NCBI GenBank assembly: GCA_024036415.1
Contig: JAMWET010006793.1
Coordinates: 329,501-393,500 of the forward strand
From: Prochilodus magdalenae
Lineage: Eukaryota > Chordata > Actinopteri > Characiformes > Prochilodontidae
Direction: 5' to 3'
DNA: 64,000 nucleotides
In this document: one piece after another, positions 13,598-26,885 of the stretch
How the letters are laid out: the number at the start of each line of letters is the position of its first letter
How positions within the stretch are numbered: position 1 is the first letter of the stretch
The notes under the pieces: model-generated
What the model saw: the letters and a program-made list of their open reading frames with translations, nothing else
What the model was told of the DNA's origin: nothing
The model's database searches: none
Made by a program: the position numbers and the translations under genes

Positions 13598-14342
13598 ACC
13601 CTCCACTGCTTGACTGGTAGAATCGACAGAGTAGTCTCTGACCGATGATTCAACTGCAGCCCTACTCTTTATAATGACACATACAGTTGTTCAGGGTTTT
13701 AATGTACTAAAGATATTCACATTATGTTCAGAAAAGCATATGTTACTGTACTACAATATAATTTACTTAGTTAACGATATATACTGCCCAGCCTGAGCTG
13801 AGCAAAAAAGAATAAAAGAACTTTAAAACAGCACTTTGTTTGCCTTAAACTGGATTAGGATCCGTTTTTTATGAAACTCGCCACTGAACCATTGACAGCT
13901 GCAGTGACCGCTACAGGGAAATAAATATACATAACTGACTTTCAGAGTGGACTGGTTGATAACTGCAACTGCTGCAAGCCTAGTTATTAACGTGTCAACT
14001 GAAGCTGAAGCAATTACCAATATTGAATCAAAGCCGTTTGGCCAGTGGGTGTCCTTTTCCGCTCTTTTCCCACACAGATTGGCCAATTTACTTAATGATG
14101 GTACAAGGGGTTGATCCATACCTCAAATATAGCAGATTGTGTGTCATTACCTGTGAGCAGTCAGTGGGTACACTCAGGAAAAGCTTTAATACAAATTAGA
14201 TTACAGGCAAAAGCCTGCAGACCTACAGGACAAATATAATATCTGATGTAAGACACTTCCTGCTGTTTCCTCTGCAGATTTAAACCCAAATGACACAAGA
14301 GAGTGGACGGGTGGTTGCCAGTTCAGGAAGGAACCCACTCAC

Positions 14343-14511
14343 AGCGTGATGAGGAAGGGATGGTTCACCTCCGTTAGAACCTCCTTTTCATTATGCACGT
14401 GCTGCTCCTGCTTTAATCGGATCACATCTGGGATCTTCATGGCTTTCAGGGCAAAGAAGCCCCTCGTCTTCTTGTCCTTCACCAGAAAGACTCTGCCAAA
14501 CGTCCCAGTGC
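14343..14511 (-). CDS. prkx: prkx coding exon 2 (glycine loop, catalytic Lys, C-helix Glu)
   Basis: A CAG acceptor precedes 14511 and a GTGAGT donor follows 14343. The exon completes Gly58 and encodes residues 59-113 plus two bases of Leu114. The glycine-rich loop GTGTFG covers residues 58-63. The ATP-anchoring lysine is Lys80 in FALK. The C-helix partner is Glu99 in HNEKE, with the 19-residue spacing seen in PKA (Lys72-Glu91). The stretch MKIPDVIRLKQEQHVHNEK is strongly PRKX-like rather than PRKAC-like. There are no internal stops or frameshifts. Confidence 0.96.
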
Positions 14512-15559
14512 CTGTTAAAGGGGGCAGGAGAACAAGACGTGAGAGGAGCAACTAGAAGGTCAGCCCAATAACCCATGAGCCCTGTTGATCATGTTTAATA
14601 TTGACTTGTTTCATCAAACTAATAATAAGAGACACATCATTTGTTGCTAGAAGAGTGTGCTATCAAATGAAGATCTTTCAGTGTGCTGCATCATCCTTAC
14701 TGGACATAAAATTTGACCATCCTCATTATCTTATTTCCAGCATAAAATCAATAGCTCATTACTAATGGCCCCATTTCTAATGGTCAGAAAGACATAACTG
14801 AATTCTCTTAATCACTAAAGAGGCCCGGACTTAGAGACGCCTCAATTGCAGCTAAAGGAAACAATTCAAAAAATGATCAACCATTAACCCAAGTCTTAAA
14901 CTCAATGATGGGTTAAATGTTTCAGACACAAGCAATAGATTACACCACACAGAAATCCCAACAAAGAATAGATTCAGTAATGGAAACACTCAACAGGCTC
15001 TTGATGAATCCAGAACTTACTACATGGGGTGCAAAAGCCATTAGCTCTTGCCCTAAAAGTGTGCTATGTGTCAAAGAGGGAATAAATGTGGGGGCCATTG
15101 TCTGTCTTTGGTTTCAATTATCTGCCAGATGTCACTGCAACTACAATGTTTAGGCTAAACATTAGGCTAAATGAAAAGACCTCTTTATTTGACTGTCTCT
15201 TGATGCTTTCTGAAATGACAACTAACACTGAGAAAACTGTCCTCCCTCAGCTTACTTCAGAATGCCACACCTTCATGTTAGCTTACTTAAGAGGATAATC
15301 TGGTGAACAATAAATGAATGCAAGTGCTAGCTGGCATAAGATCAAAAAATGCTGATACCTCTCCTTTTAAACTCGTTTACTGGAACAAAGAGAGTTATTT
15401 TATTAGCAGTGTGACAAAAACCTCTCCTGCATTGTTAAGAAGGAGAGACAGCTAAGAAACAGCCAAGAGAAAAAGGTGTGAAGAACAAAGACTAAGAAAC
15501 AAGGCTCTAGATCGGGCAAATGCAGTAGAGAGACCTCGAAGGGGCTGACGAGGCTGAAA

Positions 15560-15620
15560 TTCCTATTCACTATCCCACCTTAAATGGTGCAGCAGGTCCA
15601 TTATGGCATCTTAAGCAGCT
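15560..15620 (+). repeat. single dispersed unit related to the 63-bp array
   Basis: CCACCTTAAATGGTGCAGCAG followed by a TGGCATCTTA stretch matches one unit of the array at 50.3 kb. Confidence 0.55.
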
Positions 15621-15739
15621 TGAGAGTCAATTTTACTGTATAACTGAAAGATACTTTTAAAAAGCATTTTTTTTGTTAACTTGTTAACTTGTTATTATAG
15701 AAATCTGCATAAAGAAGTAGAGAAAGTGTCGCTGTTTGT

Positions 15740-15741
15740 TT

Positions 15742-15773
<32 letters not shown>

Positions 15774-15830
15774 TGGACAGACGGACAGAAACTTTATTGA
15801 TCCCGAAGGAAATTTACCAAATTTCCTTTT
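15740..15830 (+). repeat. non-LTR retrotransposon 3' tail with (ACAG)n
   Basis: An AGAC/ACAG tetranucleotide run is followed by CTTTATTGATCCCGAAGGAA, a sequence common at the 3' ends of teleost LINEs. Only the tail is present. Confidence 0.55.
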
Positions 15831-16084
15831 TTAAGCTAAAGATTTAAACTTCCAATGAAATAAGTTAACCTTGCTGAAAATAAAGCATGTTGGCTTTGCT
15901 AACATTTTACTGTTGTTAAATTTTGTATAATATCTGAGATAGATTTGGTTCTGTTGAACTTTTAAGGTTCGTTCAATATTTATATAGGGTGCACAAGCGA
16001 TTAAGATTCAGCACCGGATTAGAACGCTGATTCAATTCAGTTAATGTTGATTTAACATTGATTCCGTGACTGATTGCTATCTGG

Positions 16085-16340
16085 GCTTCATCCCATCTCT
16101 TTAAAATCCTTTTTAGAATGATGTAAGAAAGCTGAAACTGGTAGATAAGATCAAACTATACTAATGTTGTTAACAACTAGCTCTTTAAGCCTTCATTTCA
16201 TCCTTTTAAAACCCTTCTTGGAATGATGAATAAAAGCCAATAGTTCTAGATGAAAACGCTAGACGTGTTAGATGGGATCAAACAATGCTGCTAACAACTT
16301 GCTCTACTGGCTTTTATTCTCCTTTTAACTCCTTTTTGTT
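16085..16340 (+). repeat. tandem repeat, about 115-120 bp unit, about 2.2 copies
   Basis: Shared blocks are CATCC-TTTAAAA-CC, GAATGATG, AAAGC, TAGAT-GATCAAAC, GTTAACAACTAGCTCT / GCTAACAACTTGCTCT and CTTTTAACTCC. The second unit is inserted or expanded in its middle. Function is unknown. Confidence 0.6.
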
Positions 16341-16396
16341 GCCATATCAGTCACTCTTTAGCTATCACACTATATCTGCAGAACCTGTGTGTGCGC

Positions 16397-16465
16397 AAGA
16401 GAGAGAGAGAGGGAGAGAGAGGGAGAAGGAGCGTGAGAGAAAGGTAGAGAGAAACAAAGAGAAAT
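16397..16465 (+). repeat. GA-rich low-complexity tract
   Basis: GAGA/GGGAGA purine tract, interrupted. Confidence 0.8.
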
Positions 16466-17500
16466 GAGCACCACTCTGATTAGTGTATGGAGACCAGAAC
16501 AAAGCCGCTAGCAGTTCCTGCAGAGGGGAACATGGGACCCTGCTGAGTAATAGATCTAACGCTATACACGTGATCAATGGCGACAGGGAGGTCTTGTCTG
16601 CAGAGAGAGCAGGGCACCTTCACCCTCCTCCCAGATTAAACGCGGAGCTCTTTCTGGAGCTTTAAGGAACCACACACATATCTTCCATTAATCTTTTGCT
16701 AATATTCTTGAGTCATTCGCTATTAGCAAGCAATCAGTAGCGATTAAAATGACGCTCATCATTCAAGTATGGCTAGTTTGGTAGGTGTCAGCTGAACGCT
16801 GTATGTAGGGCTGCAGCTATCAAATATGTTCATTTTAGAAGATTTTATTGAATATTACAATAAGAAATACAGTCAGGACCTGGTTCTTCTTGTTGGCATT
16901 CATTAGTCAAGGGGCTTTTATTTCAGGAGTATTAGGAGTATTTTATTATCATTACTCAAGAATCTGTGGTGCAACTAAATTTAGTAAAACACAGGGAGGG
17001 AGTATTTGGGAACTAAACCTTATATGAAAATACAAGACAAATACAAGTGGCAGACTAACCATTGGGCTCCAAGAAATGGAAAACAGCCAGGGCACCTCTA
17101 TACCGGCATTGCTACTGAAACTGCCACAGGCTAAAATATCTGCTGAAATGTCTTGTCACACGATTCCAGGAAAACATGAAATCTCTTTTCAAAGCTTGAG
17201 ATATCTGTGTTTAGTCTTCAACAGTCAAATATTCATAACACAATTTTAACTACCACAATCGCATAGGGTCATTATCAAAGAGGTGGAGTTGACATATGCT
17301 GAATTAAAGACCTAACAGTCACGGTTTGCCTTTGATTAAATGATAGTTTGAAGCCTAGTAGTGTTAATAAAGGTCTTTATGCACACAAATTTAACTAGAA
17401 ACTTAAACAAATAACCAGTGCCACCTACTTCAGGTGTTACTAGATATGGCACAATACCACCGTTCTGTTACCATGCTGATACCAATACTCTTTATTTAAT

Positions 17501-17501
17501 G

Positions 17502-17532
<31 letters not shown>

Positions 17533-17586
17533 TATCTTTATATACATACATTACTATACACACACACATATACACACACACATACA
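17501..17586 (+). repeat. (ACT)n and CA-rich microsatellites
   Basis: About eleven ACT units (17501-17534), followed after 20 bp by ACACACATA repeats. Confidence 0.85.
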
Positions 17587-19715
17587 AGATTAGAATAGTA
17601 TTTAAGTTCAACCACTGCATATACTAAAGAACCTTGGAAGGAATTATAAAATAATTTTAAGGGACTACAGTCAAACACATATGCATAGCCAACAATGCGA
17701 CTCATAAAAAAACAGCTTAGAGTATCAATCAGTTGAAGGCTCCAAACAAAGTGAAAGGCTCTACATTAAAACATTTAAAGAACTTGGGTAAAAGGATCAC
17801 CCCTACCACCAACTTATTGTTCTCATGATTAACATCAGGTTGTGGCGTCCCTGTTATCATGTGATCTACATAGCTCCATGTTTCATAGCACTGTAAACAA
17901 TTTTAGGTTGGTTCCTTTAACAGTACTGCTATTGGATTAATTCCATCTTTCCCACCGATATCCAATCCAGAATTGTCTGATAATATAAAACACTGTCTCA
18001 AAAAAAAAAAAACAAAAAAAAAAAACCCATTCAAAATCATTTTTATTTAGAAAAAAAAACGATCTGCTCTTCACACCGTGGATATACCTACACCTTAAGA
18101 AAATACATTTACATTAACACAAAATTTAAAGCCACTTGAAAAACTATTCTACAGTAAAAACACATTTCTTTTGAGACATGACTTCAGAGAATTTCATTTT
18201 GAGACATTACAAAACTCTCATTTGATAATAAACATCTTAAATAGTGAACAAGACAATAACTTTCTTCTGTGTACATTTTGTTTTCAACAAAGTGTGAGGC
18301 AGCCTTAAAGAATTCCCTTTTCATGCTGCATTCCATACAAGACACTGCATTACCGCTTAACATGAAAGAACAAGGAGGCGCTCTGAGTCATGACCATGAC
18401 TGCAATACCTGAAGTGGATGGCTGGCATTTAACACATTTACCTCACACAAGGAAACACTGTTTGAAAACCAGTGCGTTTCCATGGTTACATATCATAAAG
18501 AAGACTCAAAACAAAAGACTTAACTTGACCAGAAAGTGTCTTCTCCTCTGAAGAAAGAGAAAGAGCAAAAAATCATAGCTGCATAGTCAAGCTGATCAGT
18601 CAAGACATGTTTGCCGTCTGAAGTTGGGTAATGCGGCTAACGAGTAATTATGGTAGGCTACGTCAGAGACACAAAGTAGGAATGATATTCAGGGGTCCCA
18701 CACCAAATAATGTCAGTGGGGGAAAAAGCCACAGTCTGCACAAGTAACCTGCACTGTGTCACACAGTACTGTGCCATTTAAATTACCAGCTGGCTAAAGT
18801 TCAGCCACCATATTCACAGGTTCCCTTCACCACTACTGAAGATGTACTTAGAGAATGCCAACAGCATGAGGCAGTGAAACACTTAAGGAATAGCGTGACC
18901 TAGTATTTGTACTTTTGCCTCCAGCGTTCTGTTGCATTCACACTGCATGACTTTAGGGTGGAGAGAATGTGGGCTCAAGTCCCAGGTGGCTTGTGCTTTG
19001 AGTAAGAACTCTGGACTATCCCTTTATGATGACCAGAGGTAGGGGAGACAGAGAGAACTGAGGAACAGGGCAGAGATGGCCTGGTGAGGTGTGAAAACTT
19101 TGTCACAGAAATCAAAAGGTAGAGACAGGAAAAGGGGTTTCAGGCATGTTACTACCCCAAACTTCAGATATTACATAACGGCACATATGTATTTTAGACT
19201 TCACTTTGAAAGCTAGCCGATATGTGTGATGTTTAAAAAGCCCTCCCTTACAGCTCTTTCCCTTCAAAGATCAAATATCAAAGTAAGGGATAAAGTTAGT
19301 GGGCTCAGGCCCAATCTCCGCTGTAAATATCTGTACCTTGTGTTTCTTAAAGTCCGTACAGGAAAGTTTGTTCGCTCATCTTTGTAAAGACTCCATTTAC
19401 AGCCATACAAGATTAAGTTCATATCTCTCTGAATATAGAGAGACCAAAATACTCAAAAGTAAAGGTCTAATGACTACTTTAAAAACATAACTGAAATCAC
19501 AAAATCAGAGAAAAAACAAAGTGTTTGGCTCAAAAAGCAAAAATCGTCTTTTGATCTGACTACTGAGCTTGAACAGATATTTAAAAGGGAGGCTTGCCAT
19601 CATGTTGAGCATTACAAGCTTTCCCACTAACATGTACCTGCTAAATGATGTGCGTACAAGTTTCCATTACTTGTTGGCTACATTAGCATTGTCCCAGAAA
19701 ACTACAGAACACATA

Positions 19716-20248
19716 CAGGGGTTGGACAATGAAACTGAAACACCTGTCATTTTAGTGTGGGAGGTCTCATGGCTAAATTGGACCAGCCTGGTGGCCAATC
19801 TTCATTAATTGCACACTGCACCAGTAAGAGCAGAGTGTGAAGGTTCAGTTAGCAGGTAAGAGCACAGTTCTGCTCAAAATACTGCAATGCACACAACATT
19901 ATGGGTGACATACCAGAGTTCAAAAGAGGACAGATTGTTGGTGCACGTTTTGCTGGCGCATCTGTGACCAAGACAGCAAGTCTTTGTGATGTATCAAGAG
20001 CCACGGTATCCAGGGTAATGTCAGCATACCACCAAGAAGGACGAACCTCCACCAGCATCACGTAGTGACCTGGCCACTATCCTGCAAGAGGAATGGCTTG
20101 AAATCCCTCTGACCACTGTGCAGGACGCAGTATATGTCATTCCCAAGACCAACTGACGCTGTATTGGCCGCAAAAGGAGGCCCTACACCATACTAATAAA
20201 TGATTGTGGTCTAAAACCAGGTGTTTCAGTTTCATTGTCCAACCCCTG
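19716..20248 (+). mobile_element. internally deleted Tc1 element, copy A (533 bp)
   Basis: Perfect terminal inverted repeats of at least 31 bp begin CAGGGGTTGGACAATGAAAC. TA flanks both ends (19714-19715 and 20249-20250), the Tc1/mariner target duplication. The inside joins the start of a Tc1 transposase (HTH domain) directly to its last 40 or so codons, so the catalytic domain is gone. Copies B and C share the same junction. It is non-autonomous and lies in prkx intron 1. Confidence 0.93.
19901..20065 (+). CDS. 54-aa HTH mini-ORF of Tc1 derivative, copy A
   Basis: The ATG (MGDIPEFKRGQIVGA) runs through TASLCDVSRATVSRVMSAYHQ to TSTSIT and a TAG. This is the first helix-turn-helix subdomain of a Tc1 transposase (A-T-V-S-R-V recognition helix). 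The second HTH and the DDE domain are absent. All three copies keep this frame open and of identical length. Expression is unknown; it could equally be a passive remnant. Confidence 0.45.
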   Translation: MGDIPEFKRGQIVGARFAGASVTKTASLCDVSRATVSRVMSAYHQEGRTSTSIT

Positions 20249-23200
20249 TATATGCATATAGATGATATCTGTCATAGTGATATCTGATGATGTCTGATAC
20301 ATTTTACTCCAAAAAGGCAGAACACTGCAAATGAGTGCTACATTTCTCTGTAATATTAATCCAGATGAAAATCTGGTTCATTTCCATTTTTTGTACACTC
20401 TAATTAATTCTCTTAACATTTTTTTTTTTTTTTAAATGGTGATTATATATTGGGATTAATATCCACACCAGCTCAAAAACACTCAAAACCTCAGTTCTAT
20501 GTGCATAGTAAAAACCATTCCCTTAAGGACAGCACAGGATGACTGAAATATTCCAAAGTATGAGCTCATCATAACACTATCATTGGTGCACTGCTAACTC
20601 ACGCCTGCTGCATTGAAGGACATGTTCTTACTTGGCAGAATGAGTTTCAGTGCTCTATCTAAGCTGATGCTAGATTTCCTGTAGGTGTGGTTGGTGAGAC
20701 TACATTGAATCTGTGAAGTGTTGTTTTTCAGTAAGGGCATGGAGAAATCAATACGGTACATACTTGGACTTGCTCAGTCCAGGACAGGAACAAAGATTCA
20801 ATCAAGCGAAGTGGTTTTCCTTACATCTCTTGGTGGGTCTGAGAGTAATTCAGCAGCAGATACAACAGAAGTCATCTAGTCGCACTATTGTGAGGAAAAG
20901 CGGAAAGTGATGATGCGGATCTAAAGTTTGGAAATTAACTCCGAAAGTGCTGCTCTTTCTTTCATGGTGAGCTAGCCAGTCTGACACTTTTTGGCAAAGA
21001 CTCTGTCCAGTCAGCTATTCAGTTTTACCCGCAGATAAAATCATTTTGTAACACAAACTGACAGCTGAATTCTCTAACAAAAACAAATCAGCCAACCTCC
21101 TCTTAGTATCTCACAGTACACACATATTAAAGCACAATATGTAGAACACATTAGTTCTTCATTAGTACATCAGTACTGACTGAATTATTTCAATATCACT
21201 CATTCAGTGGCAAATGTCAACATCTAATTAGGCAATCGCCATTAATGAGTCATTAACCATGCTTGCTACAAAATGAAGACAGCTGTAAACATTACTGTAA
21301 CTGCTTCAAGAAAGATTAAATGTCCCAATGGCTGTGCAGTGCTCTGTCGACTACTCAGGAACCAGTATCAAAGCTAGGAAACCGGTATCGGGCACAATAC
21401 TTGAATGTTAGCAAATCCTCGTTACATGTTACACAATATACATTACAACATTCGATTTTTCTGAAGAATGTCAACAAGTCAGGACAATCAATCTCAGCAG
21501 GCCAGTGACTTGACCAACCTACACTAATGGAAGATTCTGTTCTTGCTATATCCAATTAAAAGCTGTGCATTATAGCATGATCATTCTGTTAGCTAGTAAT
21601 TGTCATTAAGTGTGCCACATTTGCCCCTACCTGATCAGAACATGTAAATATGCACCATTACTTAGGTAAGCAATGTGGAAATGCGGGTAAATGCAACCTG
21701 GCTGACTATTCAAATCAGATTTGGTCACCTGTAGGGGTGGGTGAAAGGGTACATATATTACAATTCTTCAAGATATTTTTATCATCAATATTTTGTCGAT
21801 ACTGTTTTTTAAAAGGAACATGGGAATGATTAGCACTTCATTTGAAGGAGACCTCACTGAATAGTGAGCTGAATGGCATCAATAAAGCAATGCTTAAATA
21901 TTTATATACACAGCTCATACCAGCTATCGCAATATGCCAGATGGTGTTTAATGACATGAATATCATAAAATGGATCCGTGACTGGTAGACATTCTATTCA
22001 CAACACTATTATAAAGCAATATTCCCAAGTAATTAAGCCTCCTAGCCTTTATACTTAACACTCAAATGAAAATATTTAGACATGATATACTGTGTTCTTA
22101 ACTAGGGCTACTGCTATATAATTCACATTACCTGGCAATAAAGTCACTGTTTAATGTCACATATGGCCCCTTGTGTCAATACACAGTCACTTGCTTAACT
22201 TAAAAAAGTAAAACAAACTTATGATATTTTTTGTTTACTGGCATAAGCTGTTTATATATCCAGTCACTCCATTATAGATTCAGTAGAGATGTAAAACACT
22301 AGCACACTGTTAAACACCAATTGACACCTCGTTCTAGCATTTCTCCCACCTTTCAGCACCAGAGTCTTTAGTAAGTTGAGCCACAACATGATTATAGCAA
22401 TAATTTTTATTTATTCAACTTTTGTTTAAACTATCACCAGAATCCCAAATCCAGGGCCCAGTATTAATCAAGTCGAATTGTGCATCGTTTCACCCCTAAT
22501 GCTCAATAAAACACACACATTCACATGCCTTTGAAAATACAAGCACTGCATAAGAACCAACAGATTATGCATCGTGAGGTTGGAAACCATTGGCAAAAAC
22601 ACTGACCATGAAAATCACAGCCTCTGTTTAGTAACCAATTACAGAGTTGAATGTTTCACTATCAGAAAAAGAATTCTGGAAATTAATATTTGACAGGAGA
22701 AAATCCATAAACATGCAAAAGCAACAGACCTTCTGCTCTGCAAATGAATCGCTTGCAACTAAAGCATAAACAGTGGAACAGGAGATTATGAACAGACATG
22801 ATCTAGTGATTTCATTTAGGGCATGTGACACAGGTTTTCCTCTCTTCAAGTGGGTCATTCTGCCGGTGGATGGCTTTTAACGTTGATGTAGAAGCAGTTT
22901 GCCTTACACTTCTAACAAAAAGGGTCATGTTTGGTACCTTAAATTGCTTCTACAGCTACATGGTACCAAAATGTTTGTAGCATCTTATCTGTAGTGTTTG
23001 GTGCTATACGCACCAATAAAAACAGTGGTGGCCCACCATTACGCATTTATCTCTTAATATCTTAGCTATTCACTGAAAGGTTTTTCTATGGAACCAAAAG
23101 GTACCTTTTCTAAGGCATCAGGAAAAAGAGATGCCCCATAGCTTTAGGAGTGAAAATCCATTTTTAACCAAGTCCAGGTTTCAGGAGGTTAAAGGTTTCA

Positions 23201-25940
23201 AGGTTCTTCTTCCTTAAGAATATGGCCAACAACATGTCTAATAATCATAGTAACACATGCAATAGAGTAAAGCTGGCCACCTTAAACTTTTGGAGACAAC
23301 CATCGCATTTAAACTCATCTGAACTGCAAATAACAGTTTTAAACAGTTTTAAAGCCAACATTTATACAACATGAAACTCAACCGGTTTTAGATCCCTGAA
23401 AAAGACACTTCTCTAAAATGCTGGAGAAGCTGAAACAAGTCGCAACAAACTACGACAACACAAAAACGTGACTTCAAGTAGTGCACATTTGACTAAGAGG
23501 ATTGGCTGAATCATACATTCACCTCTGGACTTGCGCTAGTGCAACAGAGCCTTTCCCTTCATTCGTCTGAGCTGATAGACATCTATTCCATGTGGAAAAT
23601 GATATACATAAACATTGCACTCAAACAAGCAACTCTTAGAAAGACCGCCCTGAACTGCTGAGAACTTTCTCTTGTTGGCCTGGTGAAGTTCCAAGAAACA
23701 TTGGTCATTTTCAAAACAGAGCACACCCTTTAGAACCACAGTGACCACCCAAATCCTAACCCACATTGCTATTAAACACTGTTGGAGAGTCTATGAAAGC
23801 CACATTACAATTCTAGAGAGTCATTTCCCTTGTGAAAATGAGAGACATGACTGTGCAAAAGCACTGTCCGAGAAACGGTGTTCCCATGTAGTTCATCAGT
23901 CAAGTCAGGTTTGGTGCTGTAAAATGGGAGAGTATGATAAAGGATTTTGGGAGGCTCCTATTTTGTAGGTTAATGCAGCTAGCAGACAATGGAAGCTAAA
24001 TCTCCACCAATAGGTAATAGATGTATGAATACCCGAATATTCCAATTGTTGGTTGGCTCTTTCTGTAGGTGGTTTATTCTTATGAAACCTAATAAATAAA
24101 TAAAAATATAAATAAATAAATGAGAGTTCCATACCCTTCAAGCACAATGTAGAACTTAGTAGATCAAATAGATCTCTATAAGGCAGACTAAACGTATTGT
24201 ATTTATTATTTATTATTTTACTTCTGTGTTGACAAACAGAAATAGATATTTCATGATGTGGAATGTATGAAACTAGCCGAGGGCATTAAAAGCTACATGC
24301 AGCACACAGGAGTACATCTACACCCGATCTTTTGTCCTTGGTTCATTATGTGCCAGCATAGTGAAGCATCACTGAGAGGCAGTAATATTTATCTTTAGAA
24401 ATAAAATACAAGTATATCTGCAATGCTCTACAGTCATGTGTATTAATTACACCACCTTCTTCAGAACCCAAGCACAGTGGCAAGCTGGAAATGTGAACTG
24501 GGCCCATTAGCACTGCATTCTTCATTTAGCACAAACTTCTCTCAAGCTGGTGCACATGACATGCTGTTATTTACAAAAATGGACCAAAGTCCATTTGACA
24601 AAACACAGGCTTCATGATGGCTGTTACTATGTTCTAGCAGCATGATGTACTTGTGTTCGTTATTACAGACTAATAGTACACTATACAGTGATGATACTGA
24701 ATAAGCAGGCTTTTGATGCAATGCTAACTGGATTATAATAGTCCTTGTCATCTTCATTAGCATTACTTGCTAACTTTTACACTGTAATCTTAAAATACTA
24801 CGTCTTCACTGATTAACTAAATCTGTTCATCAAATGATTCCTCTGCATTTCTGATTTAGCCCCAAAAATTCAGCTAGATCAGATGTTTCCAGCCCCACAC
24901 TCCAGTCTAGTATGTAGCAACACTCAGGAAACATCCAACCAAGCAATGAAACGGATATCTCATGACTCCTACAGTGACTGCAGTTTTCCCATACTCTAAA
25001 TCAGAAAGCGTGAACGACATTTCGCTACCGTCCTGACTCTGCATGTACCCTTTCCCATAATTCATGTCCAGCCCAAACACGAGGGAGCTATAGATATTGC
25101 TGATTCACGAGAATGAGCCATTTCCTAATCATTTTAATGTCAATTCGGTAATAAGAGCACTCAGACGGAGGCTTAACTGATTCGTCACAGGCCATAAATC
25201 CCTCGCATCCGACCAAAGACTCAGCAAATTGGATTTTTTATGCTGGTTCTAATGCTATATGCTTTCCATTCTGCCACGGTTAAGGCGGAGGTCTTCTTCC
25301 TGAGTGGTGTAAGTTACATTTTAAAAAAATAATTTAATAAATAAAACAAAACATAATCCCCTACATTCATTAACTTGTGGATGGATGGGAGATTTAGTTT
25401 GTTTAAAAAAAATAAATATAAAATTCTGTATAAGCTTTTAGGCTTAGGAATTAAGGATAGTGGGATTTGTACTACATATGTGGATGAAAGCAAGTTACTG
25501 TAACAGCCTGCTATAATGTACTAAACTGAAAAACAAACCTCTAAATCACTACATGATCAAACATCTGGCTGGTTATGTTTGATAACAATAACCTATTTGT
25601 ATATAACTTTAAATATAAATAATTTAAATAGTAACATATACTAAGACAAGCCTGCCAAACATCCACGAGTGATTAGAATAATAATATGATCGTTTGAGGA
25701 CACTCTGTTGGGCAGTCACGATCACTATTCATCAAATTTACAAAAAAGTCTTAACTATAACAATGGACTTGAGTCAGATAAACTAAGAAGTTCTTTTTTG
25801 TTTAAGTAATAATAAATGCATAATTCTGTGGACTAGGTATCATCTATACAGAACACTCTGTACAGATAACTGCATACCATGTAAAAGCTTTACTAACACT
25901 GTGACCTTGATCATTTACAGTATTCTAAAATTTAAATGTT

Positions 25941-25943
<3 letters not shown>

Positions 25944-25972
<29 letters not shown>

Positions 25973-25973
25973 A
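25944..25973 (+). repeat. (AAC)n microsatellite
   Basis: About ten CAA/AAC units. Confidence 0.9.
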
Positions 25974-26470
25974 CCTGTTTATTATCAAAACACAAATACA
26001 ACTGTACTGAGAAAAAATTAACATAAAAGACATTAACTGTCTGGCAATTCACACCTCCCATTGACAGTCAAAATTTTGTTTGTTGTATTATGAATAAATT
26101 AAAATAAGAAAAAATAAGCTCCATGTTTAATCACTGATTATTCCATTACTGTTTTCTGATGATTCATGCTTTTGCCATGGTATTGTTTCAGTATCAGTAT
26201 CAAGATATTTAGGTAGGCATTGTATTGAGGTAAAATGATCGGCGCCTTAGCATCTCATTAGAAAGCATCCGGTCAACACATCCAGCTCACATAGCAGACT
26301 TGACACTAGCACTAATGTTAGCATTTAATGTAAATCAATATGACTGCTAGTTGCGATGAAGTCTGATAAAGAAAGTACATTCATTATGTCTATATGTTAT
26401 GGCTACTTAACATAAGTCAACATGGTAGCTAATTATGATGTCCCCAAGTTTGCATTCATGTTATTATAAT

Positions 26471-26545
26471 AGACAGACGCAGATACGCAAAGGCAGACAC
26501 GCAAAGGCAGACACGCAAAGGCAGACACGCAAAGGCAGACACAGA
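26471..26545 (+). repeat. 14-bp minisatellite (ACGCAAAGGCAGAC)n
   Basis: Four near-perfect tandem 14-bp units (about 26485-26540) with degenerate edges. The minus-strand open frame across it is a product of the repeat. Confidence 0.85.
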
Positions 26546-26793
26546 CAAACACACACGCAAAGACATAACATTAACATAGGCGACTCTGCATAAACCCAGG
26601 ATGTAATATAACTGTTAAACACAATAAACTGGTTTAGATTTGACAGATAATGTTGTAAAATAATGTTTGTGTGCATTTTTTTTTTTTTTTTAAAAAGGAA
26701 ACAAATAAGTTTTACTACTTCTTCCGACCAGATTACTGACAGACATATTAGCATACATTTTACCTTGTGTGTTTTTAACAACCGATTAATTAG

Positions 26794-26885
26794 TGGGGCT
26801 GGGTATCGTTTGAATTGTATCTGTTCCAATTCCAATTCTGCTTATCGATTTTGGTTCCAATCAATTCCAAATTTAGATTCCAAGA
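26794..26885 (+). mobile_element. possible hAT-type repeat fragment
   Basis: GGGGCTGGGTATCGTTTGAA followed by TTCCAATTCC and GATTTTGGTTCC is like the termini of widespread fish hAT non-autonomous elements. No matching second end was found with confidence. Confidence 0.3.

Larger units (their letters stand above)
11815..14342 (-). other. prkx intron 2 (2.5 kb)
   Basis: The intron is bounded by the donor at 14342 and the acceptor at 11815. The end nearest exon 3 holds a degraded Tc1-like transposase (11900-12560). An (AAAT)n microsatellite lies at 13565-13597. Nothing else was recognised between 12560 and 14342. Confidence 0.85.

Noticed and set aside
26471..26545. Regularly spaced repeats considered as CRISPR-like
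   Set aside because: Direct 14-bp tandem units without spacers in a vertebrate intron; a minisatellite.
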